Below the pieces are notes generated by a model. That model did not search any database and was not told where the DNA came from. It saw only the letters and a list, made by a program, of their open reading frames with translations. Shown piece by piece: positions 36,890 through 45,141 of a stretch of DNA of 57,114 bases. Both the position numbers and the translations under genes were made by a program. Numbering within the stretch: the stretch's first letter is position 1; the number at the start of each line of letters is the position of its first letter. Where the stretch lies: contig CANDKY010000009.1 in assembly GCA_947385425.1 (NCBI GenBank), forward strand, positions 1 to 57,114, read 5' to 3'. Origin of the DNA: an uncultured Lachnospiraceae bacterium. GTDB lineage: Bacteria; Bacillota; Clostridia; Lachnospirales; Lachnospiraceae.

Positions 36890-36970
36890 AATGCCTTCTC
36901 TCCAAGGCCTTCTTCCACGTGAAAAGAAGCTCTTAAACGGTAAAGAACACCGTTGCGGCTTCTTTTCACG
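36890..36970. repeat. Structured repeat family D, copy D5 (short)
   Basis: It lacks the middle hairpin of the other D copies. It keeps CGTGAAAAGAAGCTCTT and GGCTTCTTTTCACG around a degenerate hairpin with an AACGGT/ACCGTT core. It contains the TGA stop of the deacetylase C-terminal part. Confidence 0.7.
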
Positions 36971-37376
36971 TTAACAGGCGGGAAACCGGAACAATTTCAT
37001 ATCCCAGCTTCTCCAGCTCCGTAAGAAGGGAATCCAGCGCATCCGCCGTATACCTGGCGCCGCTGTGGCACCGGATAATACTTCCATTCCCCAGTTCCTC
37101 ACTTTCCAGTACATTTTTCAATATGGCATCCACCCCATAATCCTTCCAGTCATAGCTGTCCACATCCCACAGCACAGACATATACCCGCATTCCATCGCA
37201 TTGTCAATCACACCTGTATCAAAATCCCCAAACGGCGGGCGGAACAGGGACATTTCATACCCTGTCAGCTCCTGCACGCGTGTATGGGTTTTCCGTATGT
37301 CTTCCAGGCATTCCTCCGTACTTAACTGGGAAAGATTCTTACGGCTTTCGCTCTGGTTTCCTATATCATGCCCTGC
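36966..37376 (-). pseudogene. Polysaccharide deacetylase, C-terminal part (split by the island)
   Basis: 137 codons encoding the second part of a CE4-type domain, from HDIGNQSESRKN through LFRPPFGDFD to VPVSRLLT. The N-terminal part lies 9.87 kb away at 47250-47642 on the same strand, and the parts join in frame at CCTGC. Joined length is 267 residues, normal for small membrane-anchored CE4 proteins. The two metal-binding histidines expected in the NHSxxH-type motif are replaced (NQSESR). An apparent longer frame to 37472 reads into MITE P1 and is not the native start. Confidence 0.85.
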
Positions 37377-37398
37377 TTGTGTCAGGGTAATGACACAA
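37372..37398. other. attL-like junction of the recombinase island
   Basis: The core CCTGC (37372-37376) is followed by the dyad TTGTGTCA-6 nt-TGACACAA (37377-37398). The same core with a related dyad stands at the other junction. The host gene reading frame ends exactly at the core. Confidence 0.8.
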
Positions 37399-37404
37399 AA
37401 AATT

Positions 37405-37661
37405 CCACCTGTGCGGTTGGCGCCCTGTGCCCTCCCGGCTGCCCCTGGCTGCACAGGAAAAGAAAAATCCATTCAAAAAAATGATGAGATTTCTTACGGC
37501 TTTTCCGGATAGATTTGCTGCCGTTTCTGGCGGAGCAACCGCCTGGCAGCAAATCTATCTGGAAAAACCGTTAGAAATATCTCATTTTTGCAGTTGGATT
37601 TTTCTTTTCCTGTGCAGCCAGGGGCAGCCGGGAGGGCACAGGGCGCCAACCGCACAGGTGG
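37405..37661. repeat. MITE family P, copy P1
   Basis: A 257-bp near-perfect palindrome starting CCACCTGTGCGGTTGGCGCC, flanked by a perfect 8-bp duplication AAAAAATT (37397-37404, 37662-37669). It inserted between the island end and the stop of recombinase 1. Confidence 0.93.
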
Positions 37662-37670
37662 AAAAAATTA

Positions 37671-39251
37671 CTATATTTTCAGTCTCTCCCGGAACTCCCA
37701 CTTAATTTCAACCACCTTCTCTGCACATACATCAACGCTGTCCATCAGGCACCGTAACAACTCCTGCCTATCTTCCGGGAATTCTATCCATTCCATTGTA
37801 AAAGTACCGCCCGCCCCAATTTCCTCCATCCTCTGTTCCAGCCTGCTTTCCTCCGCCTCCAATCCTGCCAGCTCTTCTTCCAGCTTTTCCGCAAGCTCCG
37901 CTTCCCGTTCCTTCCCTGCAAGATACTCTGCCTTATCCATTTTCCCCTGCCTGAACTGATGGTAAAGCTGCTTCATCTCTTCCCGCTTTTTTTCAGCCTG
38001 CCTCTTCTTCCTTTTCATCTCCGGCAAAAGTCCCTTACGCCTCTTTTCGCACAAATCCTCTATCCTCCGGAAAATCTCTTCCTTTTCTCCCGTCCCGTCC
38101 AATGACCGGAGCCGGCTCTCCGCTGCTTTCCATACAATCCCCTCCAGCTCCGCTTCCGGAATGCTTCCCACATTCCTGTGTTCCGTGATTTTCTGATACC
38201 TGCACCGGAACCTTTTCTTCTCCCTTACCATAAGCCGCCCGCATTCCCCGCACCGCACAAGCCCCTTGAGCGGAAACTGCCGTGCCCGGTCGTGTTTTAC
38301 CTGCTTCATCCTCTCCTGTACTTCCCGGAAGGTATCCCTGTCTATGATTGCAGGATGGGCATTCTCCACACGGATACGTTCTTCCTCCGGCACATAGATA
38401 CGTTTTCCGCTCCCCAGAGGGCCATTCCTGTAAGCGCCGGAAGATAGCACACCTGCATAAGTCTCATTCCTCAAAATCTGCCTGAGCGTAGTAGGGAGCC
38501 AGACGCATTCCCTTCCTGCAAAGGGCTTTTCCTTAAAAGCGGCATCCTTTCCACTGCGCAGAACCCCTTTATTGATCTTGTGCTGCTTCGGGGACGGTAT
38601 CCCTTCCCCGTTCAGTTCCCTTGCCAGCTCCGTAAGCCCCTTCCCTGAAAGATATTCCCTGTATATCCTCTGCACGATCCCCTTTGTCTCCCCGTCCGGT
38701 GTGAGAAATCCCTCCTCATCCCTCCGGTAGCCATAAAGCGGGACAGAACCCACATACAGCCCCTTTTTCCTCCGCACAGCAAGGGATGACTTTATCTTGT
38801 CCGAAATATCCTGGCTGTAGAGGGAATAGGCAAGGTTGCGGAAAGGCACATCGATATCCGGTGTCTTTCCCCTGTATTCCTCACTGTCATAGCCGTCATT
38901 TACCGCTATAAAACGCACCTGCATAAACGGGAAAATATGCTCAATATAATCGCCAAGTTCAATATAATCTCTTCCGAACCGGGAAAAATCCTTGACAACG
39001 ACACACTGTATCTCCCCCTTCTTTACCCCATCCATCATCTTTGCAAAACCGGGCCTTTCAAAACCGGTTCCTGAATAACCGTCGTCTACATATTGGACCA
39101 TATGGCTGTCCGCAAACTCCTGCTTCTTTTTTAAAAACCCCATCAGAAGCTTTCTCTGATTGCTGATGCTGTTGCTCTCATCCCTGGCCAGCCCATTTCC
39201 AATGGCTTTTTCATCTTCCTTTGAAAGTCTCATATATAAAGCAACTGTCAT
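37671..39251 (-). CDS. Large serine recombinase 1
   Basis: The protein has 526 residues. The resolvase-type catalytic domain begins MTVALYMRLSKED, where Ser of RLS is the nucleophile, and includes VVKDFSRFGRDYIE with the conserved arginines. A recombinase domain follows (YSQDISDKIKSSL, GYRRDEEG), then a reduced zinc-ribbon (CGECGRLM) and a coiled coil (KKRQAEKKREEMKQLYHQF). The C-terminal strand DSVDVCAEKVVEIKW parallels the tails of recombinases 2 and 3. ATG 39251 has GCAGGAGAA upstream. The longer frame to 39383 only reads through MITE B3, which lies 12 bp upstream of the start. Confidence 0.92.
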   Translation of the reverse strand: MTVALYMRLSKEDEKAIGNGLARDESNSISNQRKLLMGFLKKKQEFADSHMVQYVDDGYSGTGFERPGFAKMMDGVKKGEIQCVVVKDFSRFGRDYIELGDYIEHIFPFMQVRFIAVNDGYDSEEYRGKTPDIDVPFRNLAYSLYSQDISDKIKSSLAVRRKKGLYVGSVPLYGYRRDEEGFLTPDGETKGIVQRIYREYLSGKGLTELARELNGEGIPSPKQHKINKGVLRSGKDAAFKEKPFAGRECVWLPTTLRQILRNETYAGVLSSGAYRNGPLGSGKRIYVPEEERIRVENAHPAIIDRDTFREVQERMKQVKHDRARQFPLKGLVRCGECGRLMVREKKRFRCRYQKITEHRNVGSIPEAELEGIVWKAAESRLRSLDGTGEKEEIFRRIEDLCEKRRKGLLPEMKRKKRQAEKKREEMKQLYHQFRQGKMDKAEYLAGKEREAELAEKLEEELAGLEAEESRLEQRMEEIGAGGTFTMEWIEFPEDRQELLRCLMDSVDVCAEKVVEIKWEFRERLKI

Positions 39252-39262
39252 TTCTCCTGCCC

Positions 39263-39496
39263 TAGAGCGTGTTTGAAAAATCATTCCCATCATCTGCACG
39301 CGTTGTAACCGCTTCACCACTTTGCGCGATATTAAGACCAAATTAGTCTTGACTAAATTAGTCTTGACCACTTGGTCTGCCAAATTCAGGTTACATAGCC
39401 CGCTATGCGCCCTTCATTTGGCAAAGCATATATGCTTTTAATCTCCCACAAATTGTGACGCACATATGCTGGAAAGCATTTTTCAAACACGCTCTA
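39263..39496. repeat. MITE family B, copy B3
   Basis: 234 bp with perfect GAGCGTGTTTGAAAAAT termini and TA on both sides (39263-39264, 39495-39496). It contains a small internal tandem repeat with TTAGTCTTGAC units. It separates recombinase 1 from its upstream region and could carry its promoter. Confidence 0.9.
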
Positions 39497-39939
39497 ACCC
39501 CTCCTCTCCGCTGTTCGATACCACTGCCTGGAAATTTCCGCAATCCCGCCTATTCCGTTCTTCCGTCTCCAGCCGCCTTTCAATATATCCGCAGTCTTCT
39601 TTGCCTTATCAACCGAATGCTGCCTTACTCCCCTCTCATACCGGCCATGTGTCCATTATGGTTATATAATAAGTCCGAATTGGTTATATGCCGACAGAAA
39701 ACTGACCAATAATGTTACTGTTGATTACATGCTTGGCAACAGTGAAACTGTTATGTCTTCTTTTACAAAATATGAAATGGATCTTGTCATGGCTGCGAGG
39801 GAAGCAGACGACCGTGCACGGGAAGATGCCCTGGCCACACTGCGTTCCCACCGGATACGAAAGAAAAAGATACACCACGCCTCCCTCATTCGGGGCAAAC
39901 CTCTCACAAACTGTGGCGCACATCTGGCGAAAAGCAGAT
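39497..39939. other. Gene-free stretch between recombinases
   Basis: No gene is well supported. A plus-strand frame at 39729-39986 (starting MLGNSETVMSSFTKYEMDL) has a plausible helical N-terminus, but it runs into a family B remnant (about 39880-39955) and has no ribosome-binding site, so I do not call it. The region may be a decayed gene. Confidence 0.4.
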
Positions 39940-39955
39940 TTAAACAGGCCCGGAA
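39880..39955. repeat. Family B remnant (B4)
   Basis: It matches the interior and one degraded end of family B (CTCACAAACTGTGGCGCACA, then AAGCAGATTTAAACAGGC). It replaces the last codons of recombinase 2. Confidence 0.65.
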
Positions 39956-41730
39956 CAACCGTTCGCACTGTCTCCCGCATCTTTAAAGTCCAATACCACC
40001 TCCACCCTTTTCCCGTCATACAAATATATCCTGTCTACAAATACGGAAGCCATCTGCGCTGTCAGCTTTTCCCCCTCCTGCGGCGCAGCTGCATCTTTAT
40101 AAGACAAGGCTTCCTTTATACGCCCTGCCTGTTCCTTTTCCAGCCGTTCAAGAAATGCTGCCTTTTCTTCCAACTGCGCTTTCCTCCCTTCATGATAACG
40201 CATCCCATCCTCTATCTTCTGTTTTTCCTTCCGGTACCACGCCCTATTACCGTCCGGAATCCTGGCGTTTGAGATACCCCCGGCACTGTTATCTCTCGTG
40301 CCGCGCGCCTTATTGCGGTATTCCTTATACAGGAGCAGCTTTTTATTTTTCCCCTGCAGGACTTCCCTCTCCTCCATCCGCCTTTCCTTCTCCATATCCC
40401 TGCGCAGCTTCCGGAAAAATTCGCTGTGGAAGCGTGAAACCATACCTTCCAGACATCCCGCCCGGTGGATGGATGCCATAACAGCCTGGCAGACGATTGC
40501 TTCCAAATCCTTTTCAGAGATAGACTTTGAAGTACATTCCCACGCTCCCTTTTCCCGGTAAGTCCTGCAGCGGTATCGGTAAATACGAACTTTCCCGGCC
40601 TTCCTCCGGTAGTTCGTCCCCATCCTTGAAGCAGGCACAAGGCAGTCCCCGCAGAATACCTTCCCTCTTAACAGGTTTGCCGGGCGGATGACAGCCTCCC
40701 CCCGGGCATTCATTGCCTTATGCCGCTCCTTCCTTACCTTTAAGATTTCCTGTACCAGGCTGAAATCATGTTCCGTCACAATAGCTTCATGGGTATTCTC
40801 CGTTATCTTCCATTCCGATTCCTCCAGCATATGGACGCCGGACCCGTCAACCTTGGATTCCTTCCATTTATGGAGGGCCATATGCCCGGCATATGCCATA
40901 TTCTGCAGGATAGCGTTTACCGTAAACTCATTCCAATAGCGGCGCTCCCTCGCCTGCCGGTAAAACTCCCCTGTATCCCGATAGGCTTTCGGCGGGTTGA
41001 TCTTCTTTTCCGTCAGCCTCTTCACAATAGCCGCTGCCGAATCCCCCTGCACAGTCCAGGCAAAAATATCCCTTATGATCCCTGCCGGCTTTTCATCCGG
41101 CACAAACCTTGTCTTCCTTTCATCAGCAAATGCATATCCGTAGGGCGCATATCCTCCGTCATACTCCCCGCTCTCCTGCTTTGCCGCATAACTGGACGCC
41201 ACTTTTACGGAAGTATCCTTGGCAATATACTCATTTACAAGGTTCTTTAAGATAACTGCCAGCTTTTTATCCGCACTTTCTTTGTCAAAACTGTCATACC
41301 CGTCATTTATGGAAATAAACCGCACCCCGAGGAACGGGAACACTTTTTCCAGATAATTCCCCACTTCGATATGATCCCTGCCAAATCGTGAAAAATCCTT
41401 TACAAGGATGCAGTTGATATTCCCTTTCCTCACCTCCGCAAGCAGGCTGTCGAATGCCCGGCGGTCAAACCGGGTGCCGCTGATCCCGTCGTCTTTATAT
41501 TCCTTCACAAGAAAAAACTCATCCCTGCCCTTTATATAATCGCGCATAAGCATCTGCTGACTGGTGATGGAATCGCTCTCCGTAACAGAACTGTCAACGG
41601 AAAGCCTCGCATAGGTTGCGGTTCTGAACAGCCGGTTTCCGGCGGGGGATTCTGCTATCCCCCCCGCCGGAAGCCCCTCACGGGCAGTACTCCTGATCGC
41701 CTGCCTTGCCCTGTCCCTAACCCTTGCCAT
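39940..41730 (-). CDS. Large serine recombinase 2
   Basis: The protein has 596 residues. The catalytic domain starts after a 36-residue extension with TATYARLSVDSS and includes ILVKDFSRFGRDHIEVGNY. A recombinase domain follows (YIAKDTSVKVASSY), then zinc-ribbon cysteines (CGDC, CRTY, CTSK) and a coiled coil. The tail VFVDRIYLYDGKRVEVVLDF is family-typical, but the last residues fall in MITE remnant B4, so the native end may be lost. Its start overlaps the end of recombinase 3 by 14 bp, giving translational coupling. Confidence 0.92.
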   Translation of the reverse strand: MARVRDRARQAIRSTAREGLPAGGIAESPAGNRLFRTATYARLSVDSSVTESDSITSQQMLMRDYIKGRDEFFLVKEYKDDGISGTRFDRRAFDSLLAEVRKGNINCILVKDFSRFGRDHIEVGNYLEKVFPFLGVRFISINDGYDSFDKESADKKLAVILKNLVNEYIAKDTSVKVASSYAAKQESGEYDGGYAPYGYAFADERKTRFVPDEKPAGIIRDIFAWTVQGDSAAAIVKRLTEKKINPPKAYRDTGEFYRQARERRYWNEFTVNAILQNMAYAGHMALHKWKESKVDGSGVHMLEESEWKITENTHEAIVTEHDFSLVQEILKVRKERHKAMNARGEAVIRPANLLRGKVFCGDCLVPASRMGTNYRRKAGKVRIYRYRCRTYREKGAWECTSKSISEKDLEAIVCQAVMASIHRAGCLEGMVSRFHSEFFRKLRRDMEKERRMEEREVLQGKNKKLLLYKEYRNKARGTRDNSAGGISNARIPDGNRAWYRKEKQKIEDGMRYHEGRKAQLEEKAAFLERLEKEQAGRIKEALSYKDAAAPQEGEKLTAQMASVFVDRIYLYDGKRVEVVLDFKDAGDSANGCSGPV

Positions 41731-43357
41731 TGCACGGCCCCCTTTCCGCCATCCAATCCCGGCAGAGGAACGAAAGCTCCACGCGTTTCCCCTCGTATAC
41801 CCATATTTTGTCGATCAGGGAGCATATAAAACTGCGCCATACACCGTCTCCTGCATCGGGAAACCAACTCCCTGCATCCTTAAAACCGGCAAGCCGCTGC
41901 CTGGCCTCCCTGACTGCATCGCCCGCCTTCCCCAGCCTTTCCCTCCTCTTCCGGATCTGCCCTTCCAGTTCTTCGCAGCGCCCGGAATAAAAAGCCCTCA
42001 TCTCTTCATACTCTTCTTCCGAAAGCAGCCCCTCCTCCCTGTCTGTGCATAGCCCTGACAGCATACCGGTAGTTTCCGCAAGCTCCTGTTCCAGCTCCGG
42101 CAGCCGGGCATCCGTCAGGGAAAACGGCCGCATCCCCTCCATTGCATCCTCTGCCGCCTTTCTGATTTCCTCCGCATCCGCTGCCATCCGTATCTGTCCC
42201 TTCACAGCCTCTGTGACAAGCGAGGCAAGCTCCTGCTCTTTGATACTGTGCCTTGTACAGCCTTTCTCTACATTGTAAGTCCTGCAGATGTAAAAAATGG
42301 ACTGCTTTCCTTTATAGGCAGTCTTTCGGCGTATCATCTGCCTGCCGCAGTCCGGGCAGTAAAGGATACCGCTGAAAAGATATACCCCTTCCTGCCCCGG
42401 ATTCACCCTTGTATCCTTTTTCAATAACCCCTGCATGGTATCAAACTGCTTTTCCCCGATCAGGGCTAAATCCTCCTGCCTGTATCTGCTCTGCTCCGAT
42501 TCCGGTTTTGCCGCCATCTTTTTAATTTTATGGTTGACGCGCTCCTTCTTCCCCTGCACCACCAGCCCCTTGCACAGCGGATTCGACAGTATCCTTCCTA
42601 CCGCCGCAGGGCTCCACCTGGAATACAGGCCCTTCTGAAAACCGCTCTGATAACGGATGCCGAGACTGCGCTTGTAATCCGCCGGGGCAGGGACTCCAAG
42701 GGCGTTGAGCCGCTCCGCTATCCTGCTGTTGCTCATGCCGTCCAGCTTCCACCGAAAGATAAGCTTCACATTCTCCCCGGCCACGGGGTCGGCTACCAGC
42801 TTATTACGGTTGCTGCTATCCTTCCTGAACCCATAGGATACATATGCCCCCGTGTATTCCCCATTCTCCCGTTTGCTCTCAAGATGGCTCTTTATCTTCA
42901 CTGAAAGATCCGCGCTGTAAGCATCATTGACAAAATTCTTTACCGGTATGACTATATTCTTCTCCGTCCGGTCTGCGGTCAGGGAATCGTAATGGTCAGT
43001 GACCGCAATAAACCGCACCCCCGCCGCCGGGAAGATCCTCTGCAGATACCTCCCGGCTTCTATATACTCCCTGCCAAAACGGGAAAGATCCTTCACAATA
43101 ATGAGATTGACCTTTCCCGCTTCCATATCCTTTATCATCTCCTGAAAAGACGGGCGCCGGAAGTCAGAACCGGTATACCCGTCGTCCACATATTCCTTAT
43201 AGACATGGATATCCTCCCTGTTTTTCAGGAAATCATGTATCAGCCGCTTCTGGTTGGTAATGCTGTTGCTCTCTCCCTTGCGGCTGTCGTCGCATACATC
43301 CCCGTCCTCTTTGGAAAGGCGCAGGTATACTGCCGCCGTATAAAGCTTCTCTTTCAT
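41717..43357 (-). CDS. Large serine recombinase 3
   Basis: The protein has 546 residues. The catalytic domain begins YTAAVYLRLSKEDGD with the Ser nucleophile and has IIVKDLSRFGREYIEAGRY. The recombinase domain has YSADLSVKIKSHLESKRENG. It carries a complete zinc-ribbon (CPDCGRQM with CRTYNVEKGC), a coiled coil and the tail LIDKIWVYEGKRVELSF. I chose ATG 43357, with AAGGGGA 7 bases upstream, over an in-frame TTG at 43363. It is the first of the two overlapping recombinase genes. Confidence 0.93.
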   Translation of the reverse strand: MKEKLYTAAVYLRLSKEDGDVCDDSRKGESNSITNQKRLIHDFLKNREDIHVYKEYVDDGYTGSDFRRPSFQEMIKDMEAGKVNLIIVKDLSRFGREYIEAGRYLQRIFPAAGVRFIAVTDHYDSLTADRTEKNIVIPVKNFVNDAYSADLSVKIKSHLESKRENGEYTGAYVSYGFRKDSSNRNKLVADPVAGENVKLIFRWKLDGMSNSRIAERLNALGVPAPADYKRSLGIRYQSGFQKGLYSRWSPAAVGRILSNPLCKGLVVQGKKERVNHKIKKMAAKPESEQSRYRQEDLALIGEKQFDTMQGLLKKDTRVNPGQEGVYLFSGILYCPDCGRQMIRRKTAYKGKQSIFYICRTYNVEKGCTRHSIKEQELASLVTEAVKGQIRMAADAEEIRKAAEDAMEGMRPFSLTDARLPELEQELAETTGMLSGLCTDREEGLLSEEEYEEMRAFYSGRCEELEGQIRKRRERLGKAGDAVREARQRLAGFKDAGSWFPDAGDGVWRSFICSLIDKIWVYEGKRVELSFLCRDWMAERGPCNGKG

Positions 43358-43450
43358 TGCCAAATCCCCTTCTTTCCGCCTGTGCGGCAGGTTTTGTACG
43401 TGTTCCCCAGAGGACTGCCGTACAGACAGCGCTTTTTACCAACAGTTTCT

Positions 43451-43544
43451 TAGATCGCATTTGAAAAATCCTTCCCACCCTCTGCACACGGTGTAACCGC
43501 TTCACCGCTTCGCGCAATATAATGAGATTTAAACCAGACTCTTA
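43451..43544. repeat. MITE family B, copy B5 (degenerate)
   Basis: About 94 bp with ends related to family B (GATCGCATTTGAAAAATC and GAGATTTAAACCAGACTC) and TA at both borders. Its outer TAA is the stop codon of the DUF6870-like gene. Confidence 0.65.
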
Positions 43545-43892
43545 CAGCCCGGCCGCCGCCATGTGTTCTATATACTCCTTCAAACGGTCTGTCAGCGTTG
43601 CATCCGTATCCGCAAAGCTCAATTTGACAACATATTCCCCCTGCCTGTACAGGTATGGGTTCCTGATCTGTCTGAGAAATTCCTTCTTCTTTTCAATACC
43701 GCTTAAACTATTGTCTATTTCAATCTTCAGAATATCAGCCAGGGCGTCCCTGTCAACCTCCCGTATGTCCGACTCCTTCATTTTTTCCAGGGCACCCGGC
43801 TCAATACATTCCGGCACACTCTCTGCCGCTTCCTCCGCATACCCTTCTTCCGCTGATAATATTCGGTTATCTTTCTCTTTTTCTTTTCCCAA
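43542..43892 (-). CDS. Small DUF6870-like protein of recombinase modules
   Basis: The protein has up to 116 residues. The conserved part is the C-terminal 80 residues: MKESDIREVDRDALADI, FLRQIRNPYLYRQGEYVVKLSF and ADTDATLTDRLKEYIEHM. I associate this pattern with DUF6870, which recurs beside recombinases in Clostridia; its function is unknown. The TTG start at 43892 has a weak site, and ATG 43781 is an alternative. The reading frame remains open upstream to MITE P2, so the 5' end may have been altered by that insertion. Confidence 0.7.
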   Translation of the reverse strand: MGKEKEKDNRILSAEEGYAEEAAESVPECIEPGALEKMKESDIREVDRDALADILKIEIDNSLSGIEKKKEFLRQIRNPYLYRQGEYVVKLSFADTDATLTDRLKEYIEHMAAAGL

Positions 43893-43967
43893 GGCTTCCG
43901 ATCCACCCAGATTGTTTGTACCAGTATATTCCCTCCCTGTTTGTCCGTATTCCCCCGTAAACTATTT

Positions 43968-44219
43968 CCACCTGTGCGGTTGGCGCCCTGTCCCCTCCCG
44001 GCGGCTCTGGCTGCACAGGAGAAAAAATCCATTCAAAAAATGATGACATTTCTTACGGCTTTTTCGGACAGATTTGCTGCCGTTTTTGGCGGAGTCACCG
44101 CCTGGCAGCAAATCTGTCCGGAAAAACCGTTAGAAATATCTCATTTTTGCAGTTGGATTTTTCTTCTCCTGCGCAGCCAGAACCGCCGGGAGGGGACAGG
44201 ACGCCAACCGCACAGGTGG
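43968..44219. repeat. MITE family P, copy P2
   Basis: A 252-bp palindrome closely related to P1, flanked by a different perfect 8-bp duplication AACTATTT (43960-43967, 44220-44227). The right duplication contains the stop codon of the membrane protein gene. Confidence 0.93.
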
Positions 44220-44221
44220 AA

Positions 44222-44914
44222 CTATTTTGCGGCAATGACATTACCGGTACTCCTGCATTCCTGTCTCATAGCAAAGTATCCAATCAGTACCGTCCACACA
44301 TAAGCGCAGGTCTTAGGGATCATCAGCATCCCGATGAATGGAATGACATCCGCCCACAGCACCACCGGGATATAGAAGCCAAAGCTAAGCACAATAGTCA
44401 GCCACATCCAGCGGAATGCCTGATCCCCACGCCCCCGTGCACTGCGATAGAACAGCACCACCACCAGAAGGCCCAGCAAAGCAAAGGGGATATTGCGGTA
44501 AATGCCCCAGGAGAGGGGCGCTTCGGCGCTGAGCCACTGGTTCTGAGGCATCATGCACAGAGCAATGCGCACACCGGCAAGGCCATACACAGCGGCGGTC
44601 AGGCTTCCCTTGCCCCTGATCTGATACCGCTGCCTCCAGACATAGTACAGCAGCACATAAAAAATTGTCATCGTCACCGAAGTGATCCATTTTCCAAGCC
44701 CCAGAGGGACCGTATAGTTTTCCAGCCCCGTTGTACACAGCGCCAGGGCACGGGGAACCAGGTGGAAAGAATCGCCTGCCCCCAGCACTACCGCCATCCA
44801 GCCAAACAGCCGGAATTGACATTCCCCCCTGCTGCCCCGGATCATCAGGATACCGACAGTAATGACTGAAATCAGATAAACAGTGTCAAATAAGGTTTCT
44901 ACAAATGCCTGCAT
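44222..44914 (-). CDS. Seven-TM membrane protein, function unknown
   Basis: The protein has 230 residues and seven hydrophobic segments evenly spread, starting TVYLISVITVGILMIRG and ending VWTVLIGYFAMRQE. I recognise no family. AAAGGAGG is at ideal spacing from ATG 44914. A TetR-type operator (45093-45105) lies upstream and matches one in front of the TetR gene, so it is probably that regulator's target. A truncated family C element sits between operator and gene. Confidence 0.8.
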   Translation of the reverse strand: MQAFVETLFDTVYLISVITVGILMIRGSRGECQFRLFGWMAVVLGAGDSFHLVPRALALCTTGLENYTVPLGLGKWITSVTMTIFYVLLYYVWRQRYQIRGKGSLTAAVYGLAGVRIALCMMPQNQWLSAEAPLSWGIYRNIPFALLGLLVVVLFYRSARGRGDQAFRWMWLTIVLSFGFYIPVVLWADVIPFIGMLMIPKTCAYVWTVLIGYFAMRQECRSTGNVIAAK

Positions 44915-44995
44915 AATTTATCCTCCTTTATTCTCAATTTTATTTTGAACTTCGGCAGCGGCAAATACCGCCCTCCCAAAGTTACCCCTTAGTTC

Positions 44996-45080
44996 CAATG
45001 TCATTTACTTAAGCTTTTCGTGGCGCTGCAGACCATATATCTCAATCCGGACCATCGAAAGACGCCGGCACTTAGGCGCC
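44996..45080. repeat. Family C fragment (C7)
   Basis: One terminus (CAATGTCATTTACTTAAGCT) with the adjacent arm through TAGGCGCC; the other half is missing. It lies between the TetR operator and the membrane protein gene. Confidence 0.8.
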
Positions 45081-45092
45081 CTGCCCTTTTAA

Positions 45093-45105
45093 TGAACAAT
45101 GTTCA
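45093..45105. promoter_or_regulatory. TetR operator copy 1
   Basis: TGAACAATGTTCA, identical to the site at 45715-45727. Half-sites TGAAC/GTTCA form the dyad. It is upstream of the seven-TM gene. Confidence 0.7.
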
Positions 45106-45141
45106 ATTTCCCGGAAAAAAATACCACAATGAAGTGGTTTT

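Noticed and set aside
36966-37472. Longer deacetylase frame with an extra N-terminus
   Set aside because: The extra residues are translated from the island end and MITE P1. The true N-terminal part is at 47250-47642.
39729-39986. Plus-strand frame of 85 codons between recombinases
   Set aside because: Plausible N-terminus, but it runs into a MITE remnant, overlaps the recombinase 2 end and lacks a ribosome-binding site. Left as uncalled.
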